From: JAHFUI01 sp039931615
GTDB taxonomy: Bacteria; Acidobacteriota; Vicinamibacteria; Vicinamibacterales; CAVVIG01
Direction of reading: 5' to 3'
Length of the DNA stretch: 64,000 nucleotides
Assembly (NCBI GenBank): GCA_039931615.1
Contig: JBDTRR010000018.1
Location: forward strand, 26,300-90,299
Shown: positions 43,486 to 52,082 of the stretch, piece by piece
Layout: the number at the start of each line of letters is the position of its first letter
Numbering within the stretch: position 1 is the first letter of the stretch
Made by a program: the position numbers and the translations under genes
Notes under the pieces: generated by a model
The model's input: only the letters and a program-made list of their open reading frames with translations
Databases searched by the model: none
What the model was told of the DNA's origin: nothing

Positions 43486-46320
43486 GTGGCTGTAGACGCA
43501 GCAGTTGCCGAGCGATCCGCCGCCCCGCCTGTGCCACCGGCGCCGCAGCCTGTGGAGTTCATGCTGAACGGTACCGTCGTCGCCGGCCGATCGGACGAGA
43601 GCCTGATCGACGCCGCAGCGCGCCTGGGCATCGAGATCCCGCACCTCTGCTACAAGGAAGGCATGCGGGCGGACGGGAACTGCCGCGCCTGCATGGTCGA
43701 AATCAAGGGCGAGCGGGTGCTGGCGCCCTCCTGCTGCCGCTACCCGACCGCGGGCATGGAAGTGACGACGGACAGTGCGCGCGCGGTCACCAGCCAGAAG
43801 ATGGTGCTCGAGCTGCTGCTCTCCGACGTGCCGGAGACCTCCTATACCCTCGACTCCGAGCTCGATCGCTGGGCGAAGAAGCTGTCGATCGGCAAGCCGC
43901 GTTTCGCGGCCCGGCATCAGCCGGTCGAAGATGTCTCGCACCCGGCGATCTCCGTGCATCTCGACGCCTGCATCCAGTGCGGCCGGTGTGTGCGAGCCTG
44001 CCGCGAAGAGCAGGTCAACGACGTCATCGGCTACGCCTTCCGCGGACCGAATTCGAAAATCGTGTTCGACCTCGACGATCCGATGGGCGATTCGACCTGC
44101 GTCGCCTGCGGTGAATGCGTCCAGGCGTGTCCGACCGGCGCCCTGATGCCGGCCCGCGAGGTCGGAAAGATCGTCGCCGACAAACAGGTCGAATCGGTCT
44201 GCCCTTACTGCGGCGTCGGCTGCCAGCTCACCTATCACGTCAAGGCCAACCAGATCGTGTTCGTCCAGGGCAAGGACGGTCCGGCGAACTCGAGCCGGCT
44301 CTGCGTCAAGGGACGCTACGGCTTCGACTACGTGCAGCACAGGCATCGCCTGACGACCCCGCTGATCCGCAAGCCAGGCGTGCTCAAGCACAAGAGCTTC
44401 ACGGTCGATCCGGACAACTGGAGCGAGGTCTTCCGCGAGGCGACCTGGGAAGAGGCGCTCGAGTTCGCCGCCGGCGGCTTGCGCACTGCACGCGATACTC
44501 ATGGCAGGAAGTCGCTGGCCGGCTTCGGCTCTGCGAAGGGGACCAACGAAGAGGCCTACCTGTTCCAGAAGCTGGTCCGGACCGGCTTCGGCTCGAACAA
44601 CGTCGATCACTGCACGCGGCTGTGCCACGCCTCGAGTGTCGCGGCGCTGATGGAGGGGATCAACTCGGGGGCGGTCTCGAACCCGGTCCGTGACGTCGCC
44701 AAGGCCGAAGTGATCTTCGTGATCGGCTCCAACCCGACCGTCAACCATCCGGTGGCGGCGACCTGGATGAAGAATGCCGCCAGGGCCGGCGCCAAGCTGA
44801 TCGTCGCCGACCCGCGCCGCAGCGAACTGGCGCGGCACGCGACCTACTACCTGCAGTTCAACGCCGACACCGATGTCGCGCTGCTCAATGCGCTGCTGCA
44901 CGTGATTGTCGAGGAGGGGCTGGTCGACGAGGCGTTCATCCGCGATCGCACCTCGGGATACGACGCCCTGGCCGAGAACGTCAGGACCTTCTCACCGGAA
45001 GCGATGGCGCCGATCTGCGGCATCGATGCGCAGACCATCCGCGAAGTAGCCCGGCTCTACGCGACGTCGAAGGGCTCGATGATCATGTGGGGGATGGGGA
45101 TCTCCCAGCATATTCACGGCACCGACAATGCCCGCTGCCTCATCGCGCTGGCGCTGTCGACCGGCCAGATCGGCAAGCCCGGATCCGGCCTGCACCCGCT
45201 GCGCGGCCAGAACAACGTCCAGGGCGCGTCCGATTCCGGGTTGATCCCGATGTTCTATCCGGACTATCAGCGCGTTGGCACGCCGGACGTCCGGCAGCGG
45301 TTCGAGACGTTGTGGGGGATGGAGCTCGATCCGGAGCCGGGGCTGACCGTGGTCGAGATCATCAACGCGGCAAAGAAGCGCCAGATCCGCGGCATGTACG
45401 TGATGGGTGAAAACCCGGCGATGTCCGATCCCGACGTCGATCATGCGCGCGAGGCGCTCGCCGCGCTCGATCATCTCGTCGTGCAGGACATCTTCCTGAC
45501 CGAGACGGCGTATCTCGCCGATGTGGTGCTGCCGGCGACCGCCTGGCCGGAGAAGGACGGCACCGTTACCAACACCGATCGGACGGTGCAGCTCGGACGC
45601 AAGGCGATCGACGCGCCGGGCGACGCCCGGCCGGATCTCTGGATCCTCAACGAGTTGGGGCGCGGCCTTGGTCTCGACTGGCACTACTCGCATCCGCGTG
45701 ACGTCTTCAACGAAATGCGCCAGTGCATGGACTCGATCGCCGGCATCACCTGGGAGCGCCTCGAGCGTGAGTCGTCGGTGACCTATCCGTGCGAGAAGGA
45801 AGGCGATCCGGGGCAGCCGGTGGTGTTCGTCAAGAATTTCCCGACGCCCTCGGGGCGGGCGAAGTTCGTGCCGGCCGACCTGATCTCCGCGGCGGAGCGG
45901 CCCGACGCCCAGTACCCGCTGGTCCTGATCACCGGCCGTCAGCTCGAGCACTGGCACACCGGTTCGATGACCCGGCGCGCCTCGGTCCTCGACAACCTCG
46001 AGCCGGAACCGGTCGCCTCCGTGCACCCGCTCGATCTGGCGCAGGTCGGCGTCACGCCCGGCGAGACGCTGACGATCGAGTCCCGGCGCGGCAGGATCTC
46101 GCTCTACGCGCGCGCCGACGACGGCATGCCGCGTGGAGCGGTGTTCGTGCCGTTCTGCTACTACGAAGCGGCCGCCAACATCCTGACCAATCCGGCGCTC
46201 GACCCGGTCGGGAAGATTCCGGAATTCAAGTATTGCGCGGTCCGGATGACCAGGGGCGGCGACGTGCCGGCGCATGCGAGCTTCGGCGGCGGCACCCTGC
46301 TGACCGACGCCGTCTCGTAG
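43486..46320 (+). CDS. fdhF: Formate dehydrogenase alpha subunit, Cys-type
   Basis: A 944-residue FdhA/FdsA-like enzyme. An N-terminal [2Fe-2S] domain (CYKEGMRADGNCRACMVEIKG, then CC) is followed by a His-Cys3 site and two [4Fe-4S] sites (CIQCGRCVRAC; CVACGECVQACPTG), then the catalytic module with CPYCGVGCQLTYHV and a pterin-binding chain. The metal ligand is the Cys in HCTRLCHASS (about residue 382), not selenocysteine. LITGRQLEHWHTGSMTRRA begins the dinucleotide-binding C-terminal domain. It interconverts formate and CO2, with NAD(H) through the upstream NuoEF fusion. GTG start with GAGGGGG upstream. Confidence 0.9.
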   Translation: MAVDAAVAERSAAPPVPPAPQPVEFMLNGTVVAGRSDESLIDAAARLGIEIPHLCYKEGMRADGNCRACMVEIKGERVLAPSCCRYPTAGMEVTTDSARAVTSQKMVLELLLSDVPETSYTLDSELDRWAKKLSIGKPRFAARHQPVEDVSHPAISVHLDACIQCGRCVRACREEQVNDVIGYAFRGPNSKIVFDLDDPMGDSTCVACGECVQACPTGALMPAREVGKIVADKQVESVCPYCGVGCQLTYHVKANQIVFVQGKDGPANSSRLCVKGRYGFDYVQHRHRLTTPLIRKPGVLKHKSFTVDPDNWSEVFREATWEEALEFAAGGLRTARDTHGRKSLAGFGSAKGTNEEAYLFQKLVRTGFGSNNVDHCTRLCHASSVAALMEGINSGAVSNPVRDVAKAEVIFVIGSNPTVNHPVAATWMKNAARAGAKLIVADPRRSELARHATYYLQFNADTDVALLNALLHVIVEEGLVDEAFIRDRTSGYDALAENVRTFSPEAMAPICGIDAQTIREVARLYATSKGSMIMWGMGISQHIHGTDNARCLIALALSTGQIGKPGSGLHPLRGQNNVQGASDSGLIPMFYPDYQRVGTPDVRQRFETLWGMELDPEPGLTVVEIINAAKKRQIRGMYVMGENPAMSDPDVDHAREALAALDHLVVQDIFLTETAYLADVVLPATAWPEKDGTVTNTDRTVQLGRKAIDAPGDARPDLWILNELGRGLGLDWHYSHPRDVFNEMRQCMDSIAGITWERLERESSVTYPCEKEGDPGQPVVFVKNFPTPSGRAKFVPADLISAAERPDAQYPLVLITGRQLEHWHTGSMTRRASVLDNLEPEPVASVHPLDLAQVGVTPGETLTIESRRGRISLYARADDGMPRGAVFVPFCYYEAAANILTNPALDPVGKIPEFKYCAVRMTRGGDVPAHASFGGGTLLTDAVS

Positions 46321-46345
46321 AGGGACCGCACTGCAACTGATCCTC

Positions 46346-46634
46346 GTACGTGGCGTCCGACTTTAGTCGGACCACGGATCAATCCGTGAAGCCGGATCGC
46401 GACAGGCAGGCCTGAAGGCCTGCACTACGACTGGTCTTCCTTCAAGGTCCGGCTGACCAGCCTTCGCCAAGGCTACGGCGGTCCGCCGAAGCGCAGAGTT
46501 TCTGTTGCGCGCGAAGGCGGAAGCCGGACCCCAGGTACGGCAAGAAACCTCGGGCCTGCCTGTCACGGTCCACGTGGAAGGTGGACACTACGTCCGGCCC
46601 TTGAGCAGTCGTAGTGCAGGCCTTCAGGCCTGCC
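46346..46634. repeat. Repeat cluster upstream of TonB/WtpA operon
   Basis: This fills most of the 412-bp gap between fdhF and the TonB receptor. Units: CGTACGTGGCGTCCGACT at 46346 with its hairpin, CAGGCCTGAAGGCCTG near 46406, an expanded element (46447-46530) in which GGTCCGGCT and AGCCGGACC are split by about 65 bp, and another GTAGTGCAGGCCTTCAGGCC unit ending near 46634. No gene is seen here. Confidence 0.72.
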
Positions 46635-46644
46635 GTGTCTCGAT

Positions 46645-46668
46645 CGGAGTATTCCGAGTAATATAGCG
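46645..46668 (+). promoter_or_regulatory. ModE-like operator overlapping a putative -10 box
   Basis: CGGAGTATT-N6-AATATAGCG is an imperfect inverted repeat (6 of 9 positions symmetric). The right half, read on the other strand as CGCTATATT, resembles the CGnTATAT half-site of the E. coli modABC operator as I remember it. It covers TAATAT (46659-46664), a possible -10 box, about 65 bp upstream of the TonB receptor ATG. Confidence 0.45.
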
Positions 46669-46732
46669 GTTCGCCAGACGTGCATCGCGTCGTCGAGACA
46701 CATTTCTTGATATCGGTGCGGAGGTTGATCGA

Positions 46733-49180
46733 ATGCGTTCGGTTGTGATCGAGTCTGTGTGTCGTGTCATGGCCCGCGTGCCCTGGCACGTCGTCGTCGT
46801 GCTGCTGTTGGCCCGGCCCGCGCTCGCCCAGCCGCTCGGGATCAGCGGCGTCGTCAGGGATCCCCAGCAGGCGGTCGTCCCGGGCGCCCAGGTCCTCCTG
46901 ACCAATCCGCGGACGGCGGCCCGGACCTCGACCGTCACCGATGGCCAGGGCCGTTTCATCTTCATGAACCTGGCGCCGGACAGCTACGTCGCGGAAGTTC
47001 ACGCGAGAGGCTTCCAGGTGATGACCAGTCAAGCGATCACGCTGATCGGCGGAGGGAGCGCGACTCGAGACTTCGTGCTGGTGCTGGCCGGCGCGGCCGA
47101 GTCGGTCACGGTCACCGCCGCGGGCGGCGTCGGGCGCGGCTACCGCGTCGACACCGTCAGTTCGCTCGGACCGCTGGGCAGCGCGCCGCTCCTCGATACG
47201 CCGTACACCGTCAGCATCCTGCCGAGCGAACTGATGACCAACGGGCAGGTCAAGAACTTCAAGGAGGCGTCGAAGTTCCTCCCGCTGGTCGAATTCCAGG
47301 AGATGCAGGGCTCCGAGATCCTCCGTCCTGAAACCCGCGGGATCCAAGGCTCAAACATGCAGAACACCCGCATGGACGGGATGGGGATCATCGTGACGGG
47401 GGCGAACAGCATCGAGACGCTGCAGCAGATCGAAGTGCTCAACGGCCTGGGCGGCGCGCTCTACGGCCCGGCCAATCCGTCGGGGATGTTCAACTTCGTG
47501 CCCAAGCGGCCGACCGAGCAGCCCTTCCGCCAGGCAACGATCAGCTACGACGGCCGCTCGATGGCCACCGTCCACGCCGACGTCGGCGGCCGTCTCGGAA
47601 GCGGGCGGAAGTTCGGCTATCGGGCCAACGTCCTGTTCGGCGACGGCGAAACCATCGTCACCGGCAGCAACCTCAAACGCGGCCTGGCCAGCCTGGCGGC
47701 CGATGCGCGCCCGTTCGCTCACACCACGGTCGAGGGGTTCTTCAGCTACTACAACGTGGTTCAGCGCGGCTTTCCCGGGTGGTTCACCTATGGACGCGCC
47801 AACAACCGGACTACCTTTATCGAACTGCCGGAGGATGCACCGGATCCAGCCCGTCAGGGCTACGGACAGTCGGACGCCGGCCTCGACCTCACGTCGCGGA
47901 TTGGCCAGCTGCGCGTCAGGCACGACATCAACGACACCTGGCGTCTGAGCGTCGGCGTCCTGAGTCAACGCACCGATCGCGACATCAGCACGCAGGTCAA
48001 CGCGCTGACCAGCAGCACCGGTAATTACAACGCGTCGCTTGCGACCGGCTTCGCGCCGCGCTTCGGCGTACTCAGTGATCTGGGTTACCTGAACGGCCGG
48101 TTCAAGACCGGGTCGATCAGCCATGCGGTGGCCTTCGGGAGCGCGGGCTACTCCTTCACGTCGTACTCGGATGTGACCAATCCAGGTGCGCCGAGCGTGC
48201 TGCTGGGACCGGCCAGCATCGAGAATCCCGTCGTCTTCGGCCTCCCGGCCGCGGGCATCCCGCGGCACGACAACCTGTTCGTCTCCAGCGTGATCCACCA
48301 ACAGGGCTTCAGCGTCGCCGATACCATCACCCTCGACGAGCACTGGTCCTTCCGGGTGACCGCGAGCCAGGACTGGATCTGGACCGACAACCACAACAAC
48401 GCCGGCGTCAGGACCGGCGGCTATCGCGCCAACGGCATCAGCCCGCTGGAGAGCGTGATGTACAAGCCGCTCGCCAACATGACCATCTACGGCACCTATG
48501 GCAGCAGCCTGCAGCAGGGCGACATCGCGGCGGGGACGACGGCGAATCCCGGCCAGGCGCTGCCGCCGTATCGGAGCGATCAGGCAGAAGTGGGATACAA
48601 GCTTGTGCTGCCGAAAGCGGCGTTCTCGACCGCCGTGTTCCGCCTGAATCGACCGTTTGCCAACACCGATCCGGTCGACAACGTCTTCAAGATTTCCGGC
48701 GACCAGGTCAACTACGGCGTCGAAGCCACCCTGTCGGGCCGCGTCGCCGAGCGGCTGGTCGTCGCGGGCGGGCTGACCGTGCTCGATACCAACGTCACCA
48801 GGACCGGCAATGCGACAACCGACAACAAGGCGTTCGTCGGCATTCCGCGCTTCAAGTCCAGCCTGCTGACGGAGTACCAGCTGCCGGCCGGCCGGGCGAC
48901 GTTCGTCAGCGTCAACTGGCAGTCGGTCGGCCGCCGGCCGATCGACGACATCAACTCCACCTACACGCCGGCCTACAACGTCGTCGACCTCGGCGGGCGC
49001 TACGCGCGAACGGTGATGAACCGGGTGGTGACGTGGAGAATCGGCGTCAATAACGTGACCGACGTCCACTACTGGTCCACCCTCGGCCCGGGCAACATCA
49101 CGGGCACGAATGTCGGCAGCTACACGGCCCACCTGGGATCGCCCCGCACCGTGGCGGCCTCGATGGAGGTGGCATTTTGA
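46733..49180 (+). CDS. TonB-dependent siderophore-type receptor coupled to WtpA-like gene
   Basis: An 815-residue outer-membrane receptor. Signal peptide ends near PALAQP; a carboxypeptidase-regulatory domain follows (LGISGVVRDPQQAVVPGAQVLL), then a plug of the siderophore-receptor type (LLDTPYTVSILPSELMTNGQ, MDGMGIIVTGANSIETLQQIEVLNGLGGALYGPANPSGMFNFVPKRP) and a barrel ending VAASMEVAF. It is shorter than the Oar-like receptors in this window and is a different subfamily. Its TGA overlaps the TTG start of an oxyanion-binding protein, so a molybdate/tungstate chelate is a likely ligand rather than iron. A ModE-like operator precedes it. Confidence 0.85.
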   Translation: MRSVVIESVCRVMARVPWHVVVVLLLARPALAQPLGISGVVRDPQQAVVPGAQVLLTNPRTAARTSTVTDGQGRFIFMNLAPDSYVAEVHARGFQVMTSQAITLIGGGSATRDFVLVLAGAAESVTVTAAGGVGRGYRVDTVSSLGPLGSAPLLDTPYTVSILPSELMTNGQVKNFKEASKFLPLVEFQEMQGSEILRPETRGIQGSNMQNTRMDGMGIIVTGANSIETLQQIEVLNGLGGALYGPANPSGMFNFVPKRPTEQPFRQATISYDGRSMATVHADVGGRLGSGRKFGYRANVLFGDGETIVTGSNLKRGLASLAADARPFAHTTVEGFFSYYNVVQRGFPGWFTYGRANNRTTFIELPEDAPDPARQGYGQSDAGLDLTSRIGQLRVRHDINDTWRLSVGVLSQRTDRDISTQVNALTSSTGNYNASLATGFAPRFGVLSDLGYLNGRFKTGSISHAVAFGSAGYSFTSYSDVTNPGAPSVLLGPASIENPVVFGLPAAGIPRHDNLFVSSVIHQQGFSVADTITLDEHWSFRVTASQDWIWTDNHNNAGVRTGGYRANGISPLESVMYKPLANMTIYGTYGSSLQQGDIAAGTTANPGQALPPYRSDQAEVGYKLVLPKAAFSTAVFRLNRPFANTDPVDNVFKISGDQVNYGVEATLSGRVAERLVVAGGLTVLDTNVTRTGNATTDNKAFVGIPRFKSSLLTEYQLPAGRATFVSVNWQSVGRRPIDDINSTYTPAYNVVDLGGRYARTVMNRVVTWRIGVNNVTDVHYWSTLGPGNITGTNVGSYTAHLGSPRTVAASMEVAF

Positions 49181-50250
49181 GTCGGCCTGGACTGATCCGG
49201 GTGGCGGGACCAGCGGTGCGCCGCCTGGGTCTGACCAGCGTCCTGATCGCAACCGCGGGCGGCGCCGCGGTCAGCCCGCAATCAGCCGGGGAGCTGATCG
49301 TCTGCCACGCCGGCAGCCTGCAGGCGGCGTTCAATCCGGTGATCAAGGAGTTCACGCGCCAGCACCCGACCGTGGTGGTGAAGGACGTCTCCGGAGGGAG
49401 TGTCGCGCTGGCCGGGCGGATGGCGGCGGGCACGCAGCGATGCGATGTCTACGCGGCGGCCGATGATCTGGACATCGATCTGCTGCTCAAGCCGCTGAAG
49501 CTCGCTGACTACACCGTTGTCTTCGCCAGGGGCCGCATGGTGCTGGCCTACCTGGACACGGATCCGGCGGCACGCGGGATTGCCGCGGCCGGCGAATTCA
49601 AACCGCCCGACTCGATCCCGGGCGCCGCGGCCGACTGGTATCGGATCCTGCTCCAGCCCGGCGTCCGTATTTCAGGCTCGCACCCGTTTCTCGATCCTTC
49701 CGGCTACCGTTCGCACATGATCTTCCAGCTGGCGGAGACGTTCTACAACGTCCCGAACCTCGCCAACTCGCTGCTGGAGCATTACACCATCCTGCCGGCG
49801 GTGGGCGGTGCGGCGGCCCCTGAACGGACGCTGGGCCGCGACTTCAACTTTCAGCTGATCTACGAGCACAGCGCGGCGGCGGCCGCGAAGCGCAATGCCG
49901 CGTATCGGTATGTCGCCCTGCCGGATCGCATCGATCTGTCGACCGACGGCAACAACCGCGGCTACGCCAAAGCGGGAGTCACCATGCCTGGCATCGCCCC
50001 GCCGGGAGCCAGGTCACCCGTCTCCATTCCTGCGGCGCGGGTGGCGTGGGGGCTGACGATTCCCACGCAGAGCGTCAATCAGGAGAACGCGGTGGCGTTC
50101 GTCAGCCTGTTGCTCGGACCAACTGGGACCGCCGCCCTGACCACACACGGTCCGGCGCCGATCACGCCGGCCCTGGTCAGCTCCGCCGACCACCGGCGGC
50201 TGCCCGGATCGCTGCAGCCACTGGTCAAGGCCGCGCGTGTGATGCCATGA
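49177..50250 (+). CDS. WtpA-type tungstate/molybdate-binding protein
   Basis: A 357-residue exported binding protein. After the signal segment, GELIVCHAGSLQAAFNPVIKEFTRQHPTVVVKDVSGGSVALAGRMAAGTQRCDVYAAADDLDID matches the WtpA/ModA family, with the AGS and GGS serines as oxyanion contacts. FLDPSGYRSHMIF and LIYEHSAAAAAKRN carry the Asp and Glu that, in the archaeal ModA/WtpA structure as I recall it, complete six-coordinate Mo/W binding. Start is the TTG at 49177 overlapping the receptor stop (TTGA), with GGAGG just upstream. No permease or ATPase gene follows. Confidence 0.82.
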   Translation: MSRPGLIRVAGPAVRRLGLTSVLIATAGGAAVSPQSAGELIVCHAGSLQAAFNPVIKEFTRQHPTVVVKDVSGGSVALAGRMAAGTQRCDVYAAADDLDIDLLLKPLKLADYTVVFARGRMVLAYLDTDPAARGIAAAGEFKPPDSIPGAAADWYRILLQPGVRISGSHPFLDPSGYRSHMIFQLAETFYNVPNLANSLLEHYTILPAVGGAAAPERTLGRDFNFQLIYEHSAAAAAKRNAAYRYVALPDRIDLSTDGNNRGYAKAGVTMPGIAPPGARSPVSIPAARVAWGLTIPTQSVNQENAVAFVSLLLGPTGTAALTTHGPAPITPALVSSADHRRLPGSLQPLVKAARVMP

Positions 50251-50296
50251 CGGATGCCGCCGTCCGCCGTTGTGTATTCCGGGTGTTTTGGTTTAC

Positions 50297-50341
50297 TTGA
50301 TCACCGTGAAGCACTACCGTTGATCACCATGAAGCACTACC
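50297..50341 (+). repeat. Tandem duplication of a start-codon region
   Basis: Two 22-bp units, TTGATCACCGTGAAGCACTACC (50297-50318) and TTGATCACCATGAAGCACTACC (50320-50341), differ only in GTG versus ATG. The first yields a 5-codon minicistron (MKHYR, 50306-50323) that stops 5 nt before the real ATG at 50329. Confidence 0.8.
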
Positions 50342-51849
50342 TGAGTTGCACAGCTGCGGCGGCCTTGCTGATGGTCTCGCCGTTGATCGCGCAGAATCCT
50401 CCCGCCGCACCGCCGACCGCGCCGCAGGACGGCCGCCAGGGTCCGCCGCCCGAAGGACGCCAGGGCCCGCCTGGACGCGGCCGCGGCCCGGTGCCGCCGC
50501 CAGGACCCGGCCGCAGCAACAATCCCTTCGTCGCCCCGATCCCGGCCGTCGACGGCGTCATCAAGGTCAACTTCACCGAGTTCGCGTCGGTCCCCGACGC
50601 CGGCACCGATCCGGCACGTGTGGATCTGCTCCTCGACGAGCCGGGCACCAAGCGCATGTTCGTCAACACGATGCAGGGCATGCTCTACTCGGTCAGCTAC
50701 GACGGCAAGTCGGTGAAGCCGTATCTCGATCTCAACGATCCGAAGTGGGGAAATCCGGTCCAGTTCGCCAACTCCGAACGGGGCTTCCAGAGCTTTGCGT
50801 TCCACCCGCAGTTCGCCCGCGTCGGCGCCCCGGGCGCCGGCAGGTTCTACACCTGGGCCGATACCACCAACATGACGGCGATGCCCGATTTCGTGCCGCT
50901 CGGCGCCGGCCGCACGCATGATGAGATTCTGCTCGAGTGGACCGCCAGGGATCCGAAGGCTGCGGCCTACGATGGCGGAGCGCCCCGCGAGCTGTTCCGC
51001 GTCGCGCATCCGTTTGCCAACCACAACGGGGGACAGATCGCCTTCAATCCGCTCGCCCGGCAGGGCACGCCCGAGTTCGGCCTGCTCTATATCGGCTCGG
51101 CGGACGGCGGGAGCGGCGGCGATCCCTACAACCAGGCGCAGAACCTCAAGTCGGTGTTCGGCAAGATCCTGCGGATCGATCCGCTCGGACGGAACAGTCC
51201 GAACGGCAAGTACGGGATCCCTGCGGTCAACCCGTTCGTCAAGAACCCCGAGGCGCTCGGCGAGATCTACTCGTATGGCCACCGCAACCCGCAGCGGTTC
51301 TCCTGGGACCCGCAGAACGGCAACATGTTCGAGGCGGAGATTGGCCAGAACATCAACGAGGAGGTCAACCAGATCACCGCCGGCGGCAATTACGGCTGGA
51401 ATGTCTGGGAGGGCAGCTTCAAGTACTTCACCCGGGAAGTCAGCATCGAGGAGCAGCGCGGCGATCCGAAGATGGTCTTCCCGATCGTGGACTTCGACCA
51501 CACCGATCCGCTGTTTCCGTCCGGCCGGCTGGCGGCCACCGGCATCTACGTCTATCGCGACAAGGCGATCAAACAGCTGACCGGCATGCTGATCTTCGGC
51601 GACAACCCGAGCGGTGAGGTTTTCTATCTGAACGCCGACAAGCTGCCCGCCGGCGGCCAGAATTTCCACCGGATCCTGTTCAACGACAAGGGCGAAGCGA
51701 AGACGCTGCTGCAGCTGATCAAGGACAAGAACACCCAGCAGGGGAAACCGCTCGCGAATCGTGCCGACCTGCGCATGGGCGCCGGCCTCGATGGCCGGCT
51801 CTTCGTGCTGAACAAGCATGACGGGATCATTCGCCTGCTGGTGCCGTAG
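50329..51849 (+). CDS. Exported PQQ-dependent sugar dehydrogenase-like protein
   Basis: A 506-residue protein. A signal peptide (ends SPLIAQ) leads to a Pro/Gly/Arg-rich linker (about 25-65), then the glucose/sorbosone dehydrogenase propeller: NSERGFQSFAFHPQFAR, HPFANHNGGQIAFNP, LYIGSADGGSGGDPYNQAQNLKSVFGKILRIDP, YSYGHRNPQRFSWDPQNGNMFEAEIGQNINEEVNQI and GGNYGWNVWEG. The usual cofactor-site residues (His, Arg, Asp, Asn-Tyr) can be located. Likely a periplasmic aldose oxidase. The start region is duplicated upstream. It ends just before a double-hairpin repeat at 51854, which may end transcription. Confidence 0.83.
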   Translation: MKHYLSCTAAAALLMVSPLIAQNPPAAPPTAPQDGRQGPPPEGRQGPPGRGRGPVPPPGPGRSNNPFVAPIPAVDGVIKVNFTEFASVPDAGTDPARVDLLLDEPGTKRMFVNTMQGMLYSVSYDGKSVKPYLDLNDPKWGNPVQFANSERGFQSFAFHPQFARVGAPGAGRFYTWADTTNMTAMPDFVPLGAGRTHDEILLEWTARDPKAAAYDGGAPRELFRVAHPFANHNGGQIAFNPLARQGTPEFGLLYIGSADGGSGGDPYNQAQNLKSVFGKILRIDPLGRNSPNGKYGIPAVNPFVKNPEALGEIYSYGHRNPQRFSWDPQNGNMFEAEIGQNINEEVNQITAGGNYGWNVWEGSFKYFTREVSIEEQRGDPKMVFPIVDFDHTDPLFPSGRLAATGIYVYRDKAIKQLTGMLIFGDNPSGEVFYLNADKLPAGGQNFHRILFNDKGEAKTLLQLIKDKNTQQGKPLANRADLRMGAGLDGRLFVLNKHDGIIRLLVP

Positions 51850-51853
51850 CCGC

Positions 51854-51915
51854 GTACGTAGTGTCCGGCTTCAGCCGGACCGTGGGAGGTCCGCCTGAAG
51901 GCGGACACTACGTAC
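51854..51915. repeat. Canonical 62-bp double-hairpin element
   Basis: Ends GTACGTAGTGTCC (51854-51866) and GGACACTACGTAC (51903-51915) are perfect inverted copies over 13 bp. Inner hairpins are GTCCGGCTTCAGCCGGAC and GTCCGCCTGAAGGCGGAC. The element at 63519-63580 differs at only two positions. Confidence 0.9.
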
Positions 51916-52082
51916 AAGAAGGAAAACGTTCTCTGGAGAGGCCCTCTTCGTGGCTTCGTGGCCCAAGGCGCTTCGAAATACCGCGTTGCCTCGGAATGCG
52001 CGACATGTTCGAGCAACGAAGTCCCGAAGTAAGACTGTGAACGATACGACGCTCCTCGCAGCGTGCTGATTCTCCAGCCGGC

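Noticed and set aside
43486..46320. Selenocysteine in formate dehydrogenase
   Set aside because: The metal-ligand position reads as Cys (HCTRLCHASS); there is no in-frame TGA within the gene. The same holds for FwdB.
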